Shown one piece after another: positions 33,820 to 46,606 of a DNA stretch of 64,000 bases. Both the position numbers and the translations under genes were made by a program. Source of the stretch: Azadirachta indica (Eukaryota; Streptophyta; Magnoliopsida; Sapindales; Meliaceae); the NCBI GenBank assembly GCA_022749755.1, contig CM040451.1, positions 124,001 to 188,000 on the forward strand. The letters are read 5' to 3'. Each line of letters starts with the position of its first letter. Position 1 is the first letter of the stretch. Below the pieces are notes generated by a model. The model saw only the letters and a list, made by a program, of their open reading frames with translations. It was not told the origin of the DNA and did not search any database.

Positions 33820-33938
33820 GGGGTGCAACACGAGGACTTCCCAAGAGGTCACCCATCTTAGTACTGCTCTCGCCCAAGCACGCTTAACTGCGGAGTTCTG
33901 ATGGGATCCGGTGCATTAGTGCTGGTATGGTCGCACCC
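33820..33938 (-). rRNA. 5S ribosomal RNA, unit 39
   Basis: Consensus gene; T5 terminator. Confidence 0.97.
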
Positions 33939-34306
33939 GAAAGGTAATGCGAGGTAAATGTATATAAGGGCGGCTTGCCTGCGAGGCTTGAGGAGTAAAC
34001 CATACGCCGGCGTGCTCGGTCGAGGGGAAGAAATGACCTCAATGCATTCGTCTCGAAACGTTATGCGATTTGAAAAAAAAAATTGCTTCAATTGGACATC
34101 GGGGCAAAAAGTTATGGACTTTTAAAGTTTTTAAAGGATTTTTCACCAAGGCTTGCAAAAAAAAGATACTATCCCTATCCCTCACAGAAAATCCGACGTC
34201 GGGCCTGCGCGGTGAAATAGAGCGGAAGGGCGGGCTCGGAAAATAAAATAAAAGGGAAGGGTACGGCGAAAGGAAAAAGAAAAGGACGCGGTGGAAAAGG
34301 GAAAAA

Positions 34307-34425
34307 GGGGTGCAACACGAGGACTTCCCAAGAGGTCACCCATCTTAGTACTGCTCTCGCCCAAGCACGCTTAACTGCGGAGTTCTGATGGGATCCGGTG
34401 CATTAGTGCTGGTATGGTCGCACCC
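34307..34425 (-). rRNA. 5S ribosomal RNA, unit 40
   Basis: Consensus gene; T5 terminator. Confidence 0.97.
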
Positions 34426-34794
34426 GAAAGGTAATGCGAGGTAAATGTATATAAGGGCGGCTTGCCTGCGAGGCTTGAGGAGTAAACCATACGCCGGCGT
34501 GCTCGGTCGAGGGGAAGAAATGACCTCAATGCATTCGTCTCGAAACGTTATGCGATTTGAAAAAAAAAATTGCTTCAATTGGACATCGGGGCAAAAAGTT
34601 ATGGACTTTTAAAGTTTTTAAAGGATTTTTCACCAAGGCTTGCAAAAAAAAGATACTATCCCTATCCCTCACAGAAAATCCGACGTCGGGCCTGCGCGGT
34701 GAAATAGAGCGGAAGGGCGGGCTCGGAAAATAAAATAAAAGGGAAGGGTACGGCGAAAGGAAAAAGAAAAGGACGCGGTGGAAAAGGGAAAAAA

Positions 34795-34913
34795 GGGGTG
34801 CAACACGAGGACTTCCCAAGAGGTCACCCATCTTAGTACTGCTCTCGCCCAAGCACGCTTAACTGCGGAGTTCTGATGGGATCCGGTGCATTAGTGCTGG
34901 TATGGTCGCACCC
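34795..34913 (-). rRNA. 5S ribosomal RNA, unit 41
   Basis: Consensus gene; T6 terminator. Confidence 0.97.
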
Positions 34914-35281
34914 GAAAGGTAATGCGAGGTAAATGTATATAAGGGCGGCTTGCCTGCGAGGCTTGAGGAGTAAACCATACGCCGGCGTGCTCGGTCGAGG
35001 GGAAGAAATGACCTCAATGCATTCGTCTCGAAACGTTATGCGATTTGAAAAAAAAAATTGCTTCAATTGGACATCGGGGCAAAAAGTTATGGACTTTTAA
35101 AGTTTTTAAAGGATTTTTCACCAAGGCTTGCAAAAAAAAGATACTATCCCTATCCCTCACAGAAAATCCGACGTCGGGCCTGCGCGGTGAAATAGAGCGG
35201 AAGGGCGGGCTCGGAAAATAAAATAAAAGGGAAGGGTACGGCGAAAGGAAAAAGAAAAGGACGCGGTGGAAAAGGGAAAAA

Positions 35282-35400
35282 GGGGTGCAACACGAGGACT
35301 TCCCAAGAGGTCACCCATCTTAGTACTGCTCTCGCCCAAGCACGCTTAACTGCGGAGTTCTGATGGGATCCGGTGCATTAGTGCTGGTATGGTCGCACCC
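35282..35400 (-). rRNA. 5S ribosomal RNA, unit 42
   Basis: Consensus gene; T5 terminator. Confidence 0.97.
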
Positions 35401-35769
35401 GAAAGGTAATGCGAGGTAAATGTATATAAGGGCGGCTTGCCTGCGAGGCTTGAGGAGTAAACCATACGCCGGCGTGCTCGGTCGAGGGGAAGAAATGACC
35501 TCAATGCATTCGTCTCGAAACGTTATGCGATTTGAAAAAAAAAATTGCTTCAATTGGACATCGGGGCAAAAAGTTATGGACTTTTAAAGTTTTTAAAGGA
35601 TTTTTCACCAAGGCTTGCAAAAAAAAGATACTATCCCTATCCCTCACAGAAAATCCGACGTCGGGCCTGCGCGGTGAAATAGAGCGGAAGGGCGGGCTCG
35701 GAAAATAAAATAAAAGGGAAGGGTACGGCGAAAGGAAAAAGAAAAGGACGCGGTGGAAAAGGGAAAAAA

Positions 35770-35888
35770 GGGGTGCAACACGAGGACTTCCCAAGAGGTC
35801 ACCCATCTTAGTACTGCTCTCGCCCAAGCACGCTTAACTGCGGAGTTCTGATGGGATCCGGTGCATTAGTGCTGGTATGGTCGCACCC
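35770..35888 (-). rRNA. 5S ribosomal RNA, unit 43
   Basis: Consensus gene; T6 terminator. Confidence 0.97.
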
Positions 35889-36256
35889 GAAAGGTAATGC
35901 GAGGTAAATGTATATAAGGGCGGCTTGCCTGCGAGGCTTGAGGAGTAAACCATACGCCGGCGTGCTCGGTCGAGGGGAAGAAATGACCTCAATGCATTCG
36001 TCTCGAAACGTTATGCGATTTGAAAAAAAAAATTGCTTCAATTGGACATCGGGGCAAAAAGTTATGGACTTTTAAAGTTTTTAAAGGATTTTTCACCAAG
36101 GCTTGCAAAAAAAAGATACTATCCCTATCCCTCACAGAAAATCCGACGTCGGGCCTGCGCGGTGAAATAGAGCGGAAGGGCGGGCTCGGAAAATAAAATA
36201 AAAGGGAAGGGTACGGCGAAAGGAAAAAGAAAAGGACGCGGTGGAAAAGGGAAAAA

Positions 36257-36375
36257 GGGGTGCAACACGAGGACTTCCCAAGAGGTCACCCATCTTAGTA
36301 CTGCTCTCGCCCAAGCACGCTTAACTGCGGAGTTCTGATGGGATCCGGTGCATTAGTGCTGGTATGGTCGCACCC
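36257..36375 (-). rRNA. 5S ribosomal RNA, unit 44
   Basis: Consensus gene; T5 terminator. Confidence 0.97.
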
Positions 36376-36744
36376 GAAAGGTAATGCGAGGTAAATGTAT
36401 ATAAGGGCGGCTTGCCTGCGAGGCTTGAGGAGTAAACCATACGCCGGCGTGCTCGGTCGAGGGGAAGAAATGACCTCAATGCATTCGTCTCGAAACGTTA
36501 TGCGATTTGAAAAAAAAAATTGCTTCAATTGGACATCGGGGCAAAAAGTTATGGACTTTTAAAGTTTTTAAAGGATTTTTCACCAAGGCTTGCAAAAAAA
36601 AGATACTATCCCTATCCCTCACAGAAAATCCGACGTCGGGCCTGCGCGGTGAAATAGAGCGGAAGGGCGGGCTCGGAAAATAAAATAAAAGGGAAGGGTA
36701 CGGCGAAAGGAAAAAGAAAAGGACGCGGTGGAAAAGGGAAAAAA

Positions 36745-36863
36745 GGGGTGCAACACGAGGACTTCCCAAGAGGTCACCCATCTTAGTACTGCTCTCGCCC
36801 AAGCACGCTTAACTGCGGAGTTCTGATGGGATCCGGTGCATTAGTGCTGGTATGGTCGCACCC
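36745..36863 (-). rRNA. 5S ribosomal RNA, unit 45
   Basis: Consensus gene; T6 terminator. Confidence 0.97.
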
Positions 36864-37231
36864 GAAAGGTAATGCGAGGTAAATGTATATAAGGGCGGCT
36901 TGCCTGCGAGGCTTGAGGAGTAAACCATACGCCGGCGTGCTCGGTCGAGGGGAAGAAATGACCTCAATGCATTCGTCTCGAAACGTTATGCGATTTGAAA
37001 AAAAAAATTGCTTCAATTGGACATCGGGGCAAAAAGTTATGGACTTTTAAAGTTTTTAAAGGATTTTTCACCAAGGCTTGCAAAAAAAAGATACTATCCC
37101 TATCCCTCACAGAAAATCCGACGTCGGGCCTGCGCGGTGAAATAGAGCGGAAGGGCGGGCTCGGAAAATAAAATAAAAGGGAAGGGTACGGCGAAAGGAA
37201 AAAGAAAAGGACGCGGTGGAAAAGGGAAAAA

Positions 37232-37350
37232 GGGGTGCAACACGAGGACTTCCCAAGAGGTCACCCATCTTAGTACTGCTCTCGCCCAAGCACGCTTAAC
37301 TGCGGAGTTCTGATGGGATCCGGTGCATTAGTGCTGGTATGGTCGCACCC
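37232..37350 (-). rRNA. 5S ribosomal RNA, unit 46
   Basis: Consensus gene; T5 terminator. Confidence 0.97.
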
Positions 37351-37719
37351 GAAAGGTAATGCGAGGTAAATGTATATAAGGGCGGCTTGCCTGCGAGGCT
37401 TGAGGAGTAAACCATACGCCGGCGTGCTCGGTCGAGGGGAAGAAATGACCTCAATGCATTCGTCTCGAAACGTTATGCGATTTGAAAAAAAAAATTGCTT
37501 CAATTGGACATCGGGGCAAAAAGTTATGGACTTTTAAAGTTTTTAAAGGATTTTTCACCAAGGCTTGCAAAAAAAAGATACTATCCCTATCCCTCACAGA
37601 AAATCCGACGTCGGGCCTGCGCGGTGAAATAGAGCGGAAGGGCGGGCTCGGAAAATAAAATAAAAGGGAAGGGTACGGCGAAAGGAAAAAGAAAAGGACG
37701 CGGTGGAAAAGGGAAAAAA

Positions 37720-37838
37720 GGGGTGCAACACGAGGACTTCCCAAGAGGTCACCCATCTTAGTACTGCTCTCGCCCAAGCACGCTTAACTGCGGAGTTCTG
37801 ATGGGATCCGGTGCATTAGTGCTGGTATGGTCGCACCC
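37720..37838 (-). rRNA. 5S ribosomal RNA, unit 47
   Basis: Consensus gene; T6 terminator. Confidence 0.97.
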
Positions 37839-38206
37839 GAAAGGTAATGCGAGGTAAATGTATATAAGGGCGGCTTGCCTGCGAGGCTTGAGGAGTAAAC
37901 CATACGCCGGCGTGCTCGGTCGAGGGGAAGAAATGACCTCAATGCATTCGTCTCGAAACGTTATGCGATTTGAAAAAAAAAATTGCTTCAATTGGACATC
38001 GGGGCAAAAAGTTATGGACTTTTAAAGTTTTTAAAGGATTTTTCACCAAGGCTTGCAAAAAAAAGATACTATCCCTATCCCTCACAGAAAATCCGACGTC
38101 GGGCCTGCGCGGTGAAATAGAGCGGAAGGGCGGGCTCGGAAAATAAAATAAAAGGGAAGGGTACGGCGAAAGGAAAAAGAAAAGGACGCGGTGGAAAAGG
38201 GAAAAA

Positions 38207-38325
38207 GGGGTGCAACACGAGGACTTCCCAAGAGGTCACCCATCTTAGTACTGCTCTCGCCCAAGCACGCTTAACTGCGGAGTTCTGATGGGATCCGGTG
38301 CATTAGTGCTGGTATGGTCGCACCC
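38207..38325 (-). rRNA. 5S ribosomal RNA, unit 48
   Basis: Consensus gene; T5 terminator. Confidence 0.97.
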
Positions 38326-38693
38326 GAAAGGTAATGCGAGGTAAATGTATATAAGGGCGGCTTGCCTGCGAGGCTTGAGGAGTAAACCATACGCCGGCGT
38401 GCTCGGTCGAGGGGAAGAAATGACCTCAATGCATTCGTCTCGAAACGTTATGCGATTTGAAAAAAAAAATTGCTTCAATTGGACATCGGGGCAAAAAGTT
38501 ATGGACTTTTAAAGTTTTTAAAGGATTTTTCACCAAGGCTTGCAAAAAAAAGATACTATCCCTATCCCTCACAGAAAATCCGACGTCGGGCCTGCGCGGT
38601 GAAATAGAGCGGAAGGGCGGGCTCGGAAAATAAAATAAAAGGGAAGGGTACGGCGAAAGGAAAAAGAAAAGGACGCGGTGGAAAAGGGAAAAA

Positions 38694-38812
38694 GGGGTGC
38701 AACACGAGGACTTCCCAAGAGGTCACCCATCTTAGTACTGCTCTCGCCCAAGCACGCTTAACTGCGGAGTTCTGATGGGATCCGGTGCATTAGTGCTGGT
38801 ATGGTCGCACCC
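38694..38812 (-). rRNA. 5S ribosomal RNA, unit 49
   Basis: Consensus gene; T5 terminator. Confidence 0.97.
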
Positions 38813-39180
38813 GAAAGGTAATGCGAGGTAAATGTATATAAGGGCGGCTTGCCTGCGAGGCTTGAGGAGTAAACCATACGCCGGCGTGCTCGGTCGAGGG
38901 GAAGAAATGACCTCAATGCATTCGTCTCGAAACGTTATGCGATTTGAAAAAAAAAATTGCTTCAATTGGACATCGGGGCAAAAAGTTATGGACTTTTAAA
39001 GTTTTTAAAGGATTTTTCACCAAGGCTTGCAAAAAAAAGATACTATCCCTATCCCTCACAGAAAATCCGACGTCGGGCCTGCGCGGTGAAATAGAGCGGA
39101 AGGGCGGGCTCGGAAAATAAAATAAAAGGGAAGGGTACGGCGAAAGGAAAAAGAAAAGGACGCGGTGGAAAAGGGAAAAA

Positions 39181-39299
39181 GGGGTGCAACACGAGGACTT
39201 CCCAAGAGGTCACCCATCTTAGTACTGCTCTCGCCCAAGCACGCTTAACTGCGGAGTTCTGATGGGATCCGGTGCATTAGTGCTGGTATGGTCGCACCC
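39181..39299 (-). rRNA. 5S ribosomal RNA, unit 50
   Basis: Consensus gene; T5 terminator. Confidence 0.97.
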
Positions 39300-39667
39300 G
39301 AAAGGTAATGCGAGGTAAATGTATATAAGGGCGGCTTGCCTGCGAGGCTTGAGGAGTAAACCATACGCCGGCGTGCTCGGTCGAGGGGAAGAAATGACCT
39401 CAATGCATTCGTCTCGAAACGTTATGCGATTTGAAAAAAAAAATTGCTTCAATTGGACATCGGGGCAAAAAGTTATGGACTTTTAAAGTTTTTAAAGGAT
39501 TTTTCACCAAGGCTTGCAAAAAAAAGATACTATCCCTATCCCTCACAGAAAATCCGACGTCGGGCCTGCGCGGTGAAATAGAGCGGAAGGGCGGGCTCGG
39601 AAAATAAAATAAAAGGGAAGGGTACGGCGAAAGGAAAAAGAAAAGGACGCGGTGGAAAAGGGAAAAA

Positions 39668-39786
39668 GGGGTGCAACACGAGGACTTCCCAAGAGGTCAC
39701 CCATCTTAGTACTGCTCTCGCCCAAGCACGCTTAACTGCGGAGTTCTGATGGGATCCGGTGCATTAGTGCTGGTATGGTCGCACCC
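39668..39786 (-). rRNA. 5S ribosomal RNA, unit 51
   Basis: Consensus gene; T5 terminator. Confidence 0.97.
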
Positions 39787-40154
39787 GAAAGGTAATGCGA
39801 GGTAAATGTATATAAGGGCGGCTTGCCTGCGAGGCTTGAGGAGTAAACCATACGCCGGCGTGCTCGGTCGAGGGGAAGAAATGACCTCAATGCATTCGTC
39901 TCGAAACGTTATGCGATTTGAAAAAAAAAATTGCTTCAATTGGACATCGGGGCAAAAAGTTATGGACTTTTAAAGTTTTTAAAGGATTTTTCACCAAGGC
40001 TTGCAAAAAAAAGATACTATCCCTATCCCTCACAGAAAATCCGACGTCGGGCCTGCGCGGTGAAATAGAGCGGAAGGGCGGGCTCGGAAAATAAAATAAA
40101 AGGGAAGGGTACGGCGAAAGGAAAAAGAAAAGGACGCGGTGGAAAAGGGAAAAA

Positions 40155-40273
40155 GGGGTGCAACACGAGGACTTCCCAAGAGGTCACCCATCTTAGTACT
40201 GCTCTCGCCCAAGCACGCTTAACTGCGGAGTTCTGATGGGATCCGGTGCATTAGTGCTGGTATGGTCGCACCC
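40155..40273 (-). rRNA. 5S ribosomal RNA, unit 52
   Basis: Consensus gene; T5 terminator. Confidence 0.97.
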
Positions 40274-40641
40274 GAAAGGTAATGCGAGGTAAATGTATAT
40301 AAGGGCGGCTTGCCTGCGAGGCTTGAGGAGTAAACCATACGCCGGCGTGCTCGGTCGAGGGGAAGAAATGACCTCAATGCATTCGTCTCGAAACGTTATG
40401 CGATTTGAAAAAAAAAATTGCTTCAATTGGACATCGGGGCAAAAAGTTATGGACTTTTAAAGTTTTTAAAGGATTTTTCACCAAGGCTTGCAAAAAAAAG
40501 ATACTATCCCTATCCCTCACAGAAAATCCGACGTCGGGCCTGCGCGGTGAAATAGAGCGGAAGGGCGGGCTCGGAAAATAAAATAAAAGGGAAGGGTACG
40601 GCGAAAGGAAAAAGAAAAGGACGCGGTGGAAAAGGGAAAAA

Positions 40642-40760
40642 GGGGTGCAACACGAGGACTTCCCAAGAGGTCACCCATCTTAGTACTGCTCTCGCCCAAG
40701 CACGCTTAACTGCGGAGTTCTGATGGGATCCGGTGCATTAGTGCTGGTATGGTCGCACCC
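40642..40760 (-). rRNA. 5S ribosomal RNA, unit 53
   Basis: Consensus gene; T5 terminator. Confidence 0.97.
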
Positions 40761-41128
40761 GAAAGGTAATGCGAGGTAAATGTATATAAGGGCGGCTTGC
40801 CTGCGAGGCTTGAGGAGTAAACCATACGCCGGCGTGCTCGGTCGAGGGGAAGAAATGACCTCAATGCATTCGTCTCGAAACGTTATGCGATTTGAAAAAA
40901 AAAATTGCTTCAATTGGACATCGGGGCAAAAAGTTATGGACTTTTAAAGTTTTTAAAGGATTTTTCACCAAGGCTTGCAAAAAAAAGATACTATCCCTAT
41001 CCCTCACAGAAAATCCGACGTCGGGCCTGCGCGGTGAAATAGAGCGGAAGGGCGGGCTCGGAAAATAAAATAAAAGGGAAGGGTACGGCGAAAGGAAAAA
41101 GAAAAGGACGCGGTGGAAAAGGGAAAAA

Positions 41129-41247
41129 GGGGTGCAACACGAGGACTTCCCAAGAGGTCACCCATCTTAGTACTGCTCTCGCCCAAGCACGCTTAACTGC
41201 GGAGTTCTGATGGGATCCGGTGCATTAGTGCTGGTATGGTCGCACCC
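41129..41247 (-). rRNA. 5S ribosomal RNA, unit 54
   Basis: Consensus gene; T5 terminator. Confidence 0.97.
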
Positions 41248-41615
41248 GAAAGGTAATGCGAGGTAAATGTATATAAGGGCGGCTTGCCTGCGAGGCTTGA
41301 GGAGTAAACCATACGCCGGCGTGCTCGGTCGAGGGGAAGAAATGACCTCAATGCATTCGTCTCGAAACGTTATGCGATTTGAAAAAAAAAATTGCTTCAA
41401 TTGGACATCGGGGCAAAAAGTTATGGACTTTTAAAGTTTTTAAAGGATTTTTCACCAAGGCTTGCAAAAAAAAGATACTATCCCTATCCCTCACAGAAAA
41501 TCCGACGTCGGGCCTGCGCGGTGAAATAGAGCGGAAGGGCGGGCTCGGAAAATAAAATAAAAGGGAAGGGTACGGCGAAAGGAAAAAGAAAAGGACGCGG
41601 TGGAAAAGGGAAAAA

Positions 41616-41734
41616 GGGGTGCAACACGAGGACTTCCCAAGAGGTCACCCATCTTAGTACTGCTCTCGCCCAAGCACGCTTAACTGCGGAGTTCTGATGG
41701 GATCCGGTGCATTAGTGCTGGTATGGTCGCACCC
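41616..41734 (-). rRNA. 5S ribosomal RNA, unit 55
   Basis: Consensus gene; T5 terminator. Confidence 0.97.
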
Positions 41735-42103
41735 GAAAGGTAATGCGAGGTAAATGTATATAAGGGCGGCTTGCCTGCGAGGCTTGAGGAGTAAACCATA
41801 CGCCGGCGTGCTCGGTCGAGGGGAAGAAATGACCTCAATGCATTCGTCTCGAAACGTTATGCGATTTGAAAAAAAAAATTGCTTCAATTGGACATCGGGG
41901 CAAAAAGTTATGGACTTTTAAAGTTTTTAAAGGATTTTTCACCAAGGCTTGCAAAAAAAAGATACTATCCCTATCCCTCACAGAAAATCCGACGTCGGGC
42001 CTGCGCGGTGAAATAGAGCGGAAGGGCGGGCTCGGAAAATAAAATAAAAGGGAAGGGTACGGCGAAAGGAAAAAGAAAAGGACGCGGTGGAAAAGGGGAA
42101 AAA

Positions 42104-42222
42104 GGGGTGCAACACGAGGACTTCCCAAGAGGTCACCCATCTTAGTACTGCTCTCGCCCAAGCACGCTTAACTGCGGAGTTCTGATGGGATCCGGTGCAT
42201 TAGTGCTGGTATGGTCGCACCC
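42104..42222 (-). rRNA. 5S ribosomal RNA, unit 56
   Basis: Consensus gene; T5 terminator followed by CCCC, the same variant as unit 26. Confidence 0.97.
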
Positions 42223-42590
42223 GAAAGGTAATGCGAGGTAAATGTATATAAGGGCGGCTTGCCTGCGAGGCTTGAGGAGTAAACCATACGCCGGCGTGCT
42301 CGGTCGAGGGGAAGAAATGACCTCAATGCATTCGTCTCGAAACGTTATGCGATTTGAAAAAAAAAATTGCTTCAATTGGACATCGGGGCAAAAAGTTATG
42401 GACTTTTAAAGTTTTTAAAGGATTTTTCACCAAGGCTTGCAAAAAAAAGATACTATCCCTATCCCTCACAGAAAATCCGACGTCGGGCCTGCGCGGTGAA
42501 ATAGAGCGGAAGGGCGGGCTCGGAAAATAAAATAAAAGGGAAGGGTACGGCGAAAGGAAAAAGAAAAGGACGCGGTGGAAAAGGGAAAAA

Positions 42591-42709
42591 GGGGTGCAAC
42601 ACGAGGACTTCCCAAGAGGTCACCCATCTTAGTACTGCTCTCGCCCAAGCACGCTTAACTGCGGAGTTCTGATGGGATCCGGTGCATTAGTGCTGGTATG
42701 GTCGCACCC
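42591..42709 (-). rRNA. 5S ribosomal RNA, unit 57
   Basis: Consensus gene; T5 terminator. Confidence 0.97.
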
Positions 42710-43077
42710 GAAAGGTAATGCGAGGTAAATGTATATAAGGGCGGCTTGCCTGCGAGGCTTGAGGAGTAAACCATACGCCGGCGTGCTCGGTCGAGGGGAA
42801 GAAATGACCTCAATGCATTCGTCTCGAAACGTTATGCGATTTGAAAAAAAAAATTGCTTCAATTGGACATCGGGGCAAAAAGTTATGGACTTTTAAAGTT
42901 TTTAAAGGATTTTTCACCAAGGCTTGCAAAAAAAAGATACTATCCCTATCCCTCACAGAAAATCCGACGTCGGGCCTGCGCGGTGAAATAGAGCGGAAGG
43001 GCGGGCTCGGAAAATAAAATAAAAGGGAAGGGTACGGCGAAAGGAAAAAGAAAAGGACGCGGTGGAAAAGGGAAAAA

Positions 43078-43196
43078 GGGGTGCAACACGAGGACTTCCC
43101 AAGAGGTCACCCATCTTAGTACTGCTCTCGCCCAAGCACGCTTAACTGCGGAGTTCTGATGGGATCCGGTGCATTAGTGCTGGTATGGTCGCACCC
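43078..43196 (-). rRNA. 5S ribosomal RNA, unit 58
   Basis: Consensus gene; T5 terminator. Confidence 0.97.
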
Positions 43197-43564
43197 GAAA
43201 GGTAATGCGAGGTAAATGTATATAAGGGCGGCTTGCCTGCGAGGCTTGAGGAGTAAACCATACGCCGGCGTGCTCGGTCGAGGGGAAGAAATGACCTCAA
43301 TGCATTCGTCTCGAAACGTTATGCGATTTGAAAAAAAAAATTGCTTCAATTGGACATCGGGGCAAAAAGTTATGGACTTTTAAAGTTTTTAAAGGATTTT
43401 TCACCAAGGCTTGCAAAAAAAAGATACTATCCCTATCCCTCACAGAAAATCCGACGTCGGGCCTGCGCGGTGAAATAGAGCGGAAGGGCGGGCTCGGAAA
43501 ATAAAATAAAAGGGAAGGGTACGGCGAAAGGAAAAAGAAAAGGACGCGGTGGAAAAGGGAAAAA

Positions 43565-43683
43565 GGGGTGCAACACGAGGACTTCCCAAGAGGTCACCCA
43601 TCTTAGTACTGCTCTCGCCCAAGCACGCTTAACTGCGGAGTTCTGATGGGATCCGGTGCATTAGTGCTGGTATGGTCGCACCC
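43565..43683 (-). rRNA. 5S ribosomal RNA, unit 59
   Basis: Consensus gene; T5 terminator. Confidence 0.97.
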
Positions 43684-44051
43684 GAAAGGTAATGCGAGGT
43701 AAATGTATATAAGGGCGGCTTGCCTGCGAGGCTTGAGGAGTAAACCATACGCCGGCGTGCTCGGTCGAGGGGAAGAAATGACCTCAATGCATTCGTCTCG
43801 AAACGTTATGCGATTTGAAAAAAAAAATTGCTTCAATTGGACATCGGGGCAAAAAGTTATGGACTTTTAAAGTTTTTAAAGGATTTTTCACCAAGGCTTG
43901 CAAAAAAAAGATACTATCCCTATCCCTCACAGAAAATCCGACGTCGGGCCTGCGCGGTGAAATAGAGCGGAAGGGCGGGCTCGGAAAATAAAATAAAAGG
44001 GAAGGGTACGGCGAAAGGAAAAAGAAAAGGACGCGGTGGAAAAGGGAAAAA

Positions 44052-44170
44052 GGGGTGCAACACGAGGACTTCCCAAGAGGTCACCCATCTTAGTACTGCT
44101 CTCGCCCAAGCACGCTTAACTGCGGAGTTCTGATGGGATCCGGTGCATTAGTGCTGGTATGGTCGCACCC
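44052..44170 (-). rRNA. 5S ribosomal RNA, unit 60
   Basis: Consensus gene; T5 terminator. Confidence 0.97.
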
Positions 44171-44539
44171 GAAAGGTAATGCGAGGTAAATGTATATAAG
44201 GGCGGCTTGCCTGCGAGGCTTGAGGAGTAAACCATACGCCGGCGTGCTCGGTCGAGGGGAAGAAATGACCTCAATGCATTCGTCTCGAAACGTTATGCGA
44301 TTTGAAAAAAAAAATTGCTTCAATTGGACATCGGGGCAAAAAGTTATGGACTTTTAAAGTTTTTAAAGGATTTTTCACCAAGGCTTGCAAAAAAAAGATA
44401 CTATCCCTATCCCTCACAGAAAATCCGACGTCGGGCCTGCGCGGTGAAATAGAGCGGAAGGGCGGGCTCGGAAAATAAAATAAAAGGGAAGGGTACGGCG
44501 AAAGGAAAAAGAAAAGGACGCGGTGGAAAAGGGAAAAAA

Positions 44540-44658
44540 GGGGTGCAACACGAGGACTTCCCAAGAGGTCACCCATCTTAGTACTGCTCTCGCCCAAGCA
44601 CGCTTAACTGCGGAGTTCTGATGGGATCCGGTGCATTAGTGCTGGTATGGTCGCACCC
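44540..44658 (-). rRNA. 5S ribosomal RNA, unit 61
   Basis: Consensus gene; T6 terminator. Confidence 0.97.
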
Positions 44659-45026
44659 GAAAGGTAATGCGAGGTAAATGTATATAAGGGCGGCTTGCCT
44701 GCGAGGCTTGAGGAGTAAACCATACGCCGGCGTGCTCGGTCGAGGGGAAGAAATGACCTCAATGCATTCGTCTCGAAACGTTATGCGATTTGAAAAAAAA
44801 AATTGCTTCAATTGGACATCGGGGCAAAAAGTTATGGACTTTTAAAGTTTTTAAAGGATTTTTCACCAAGGCTTGCAAAAAAAAGATACTATCCCTATCC
44901 CTCACAGAAAATCCGACGTCGGGCCTGCGCGGTGAAATAGAGCGGAAGGGCGGGCTCGGAAAATAAAATAAAAGGGAAGGGTACGGCGAAAGGAAAAAGA
45001 AAAGGACGCGGTGGAAAAGGGAAAAA

Positions 45027-45145
45027 GGGGTGCAACACGAGGACTTCCCAAGAGGTCACCCATCTTAGTACTGCTCTCGCCCAAGCACGCTTAACTGCGG
45101 AGTTCTGATGGGATCCGGTGCATTAGTGCTGGTATGGTCGCACCC
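45027..45145 (-). rRNA. 5S ribosomal RNA, unit 62
   Basis: Consensus gene; T5 terminator. Confidence 0.97.
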
Positions 45146-45513
45146 GAAAGGTAATGCGAGGTAAATGTATATAAGGGCGGCTTGCCTGCGAGGCTTGAGG
45201 AGTAAACCATACGCCGGCGTGCTCGGTCGAGGGGAAGAAATGACCTCAATGCATTCGTCTCGAAACGTTATGCGATTTGAAAAAAAAAATTGCTTCAATT
45301 GGACATCGGGGCAAAAAGTTATGGACTTTTAAAGTTTTTAAAGGATTTTTCACCAAGGCTTGCAAAAAAAAGATACTATCCCTATCCCTCACAGAAAATC
45401 CGACGTCGGGCCTGCGCGGTGAAATAGAGCGGAAGGGCGGGCTCGGAAAATAAAATAAAAGGGAAGGGTACGGCGAAAGGAAAAAGAAAAGGACGCGGTG
45501 GAAAAGGGAAAAA

Positions 45514-45632
45514 GGGGTGCAACACGAGGACTTCCCAAGAGGTCACCCATCTTAGTACTGCTCTCGCCCAAGCACGCTTAACTGCGGAGTTCTGATGGGA
45601 TCCGGTGCATTAGTGCTGGTATGGTCGCACCC
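45514..45632 (-). rRNA. 5S ribosomal RNA, unit 63
   Basis: Consensus gene; T5 terminator. Confidence 0.97.
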
Positions 45633-46000
45633 GAAAGGTAATGCGAGGTAAATGTATATAAGGGCGGCTTGCCTGCGAGGCTTGAGGAGTAAACCATACG
45701 CCGGCGTGCTCGGTCGAGGGGAAGAAATGACCTCAATGCATTCGTCTCGAAACGTTATGCGATTTGAAAAAAAAAATTGCTTCAATTGGACATCGGGGCA
45801 AAAAGTTATGGACTTTTAAAGTTTTTAAAGGATTTTTCACCAAGGCTTGCAAAAAAAAGATACTATCCCTATCCCTCACAGAAAATCCGACGTCGGGCCT
45901 GCGCGGTGAAATAGAGCGGAAGGGCGGGCTCGGAAAATAAAATAAAAGGGAAGGGTACGGCGAAAGGAAAAAGAAAAGGACGCGGTGGAAAAGGGAAAAA

Positions 46001-46119
46001 GGGGTGCAACACGAGGACTTCCCAAGAGGTCACCCATCTTAGTACTGCTCTCGCCCAAGCACGCTTAACTGCGGAGTTCTGATGGGATCCGGTGCATTAG
46101 TGCTGGTATGGTCGCACCC
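46001..46119 (-). rRNA. 5S ribosomal RNA, unit 64
   Basis: Consensus gene; T5 terminator. Confidence 0.97.
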
Positions 46120-46487
46120 GAAAGGTAATGCGAGGTAAATGTATATAAGGGCGGCTTGCCTGCGAGGCTTGAGGAGTAAACCATACGCCGGCGTGCTCGG
46201 TCGAGGGGAAGAAATGACCTCAATGCATTCGTCTCGAAACGTTATGCGATTTGAAAAAAAAAATTGCTTCAATTGGACATCGGGGCAAAAAGTTATGGAC
46301 TTTTAAAGTTTTTAAAGGATTTTTCACCAAGGCTTGCAAAAAAAAGATACTATCCCTATCCCTCACAGAAAATCCGACGTCGGGCCTGCGCGGTGAAATA
46401 GAGCGGAAGGGCGGGCTCGGAAAATAAAATAAAAGGGAAGGGTACGGCGAAAGGAAAAAGAAAAGGACGCGGTGGAAAAGGGAAAAA

Positions 46488-46606
46488 GGGGTGCAACACG
46501 AGGACTTCCCAAGAGGTCACCCATCTTAGTACTGCTCTCGCCCAAGCACGCTTAACTGCGGAGTTCTGATGGGATCCGGTGCATTAGTGCTGGTATGGTC
46601 GCACCC
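46488..46606 (-). rRNA. 5S ribosomal RNA, unit 65
   Basis: Consensus gene; T5 terminator. Confidence 0.97.
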
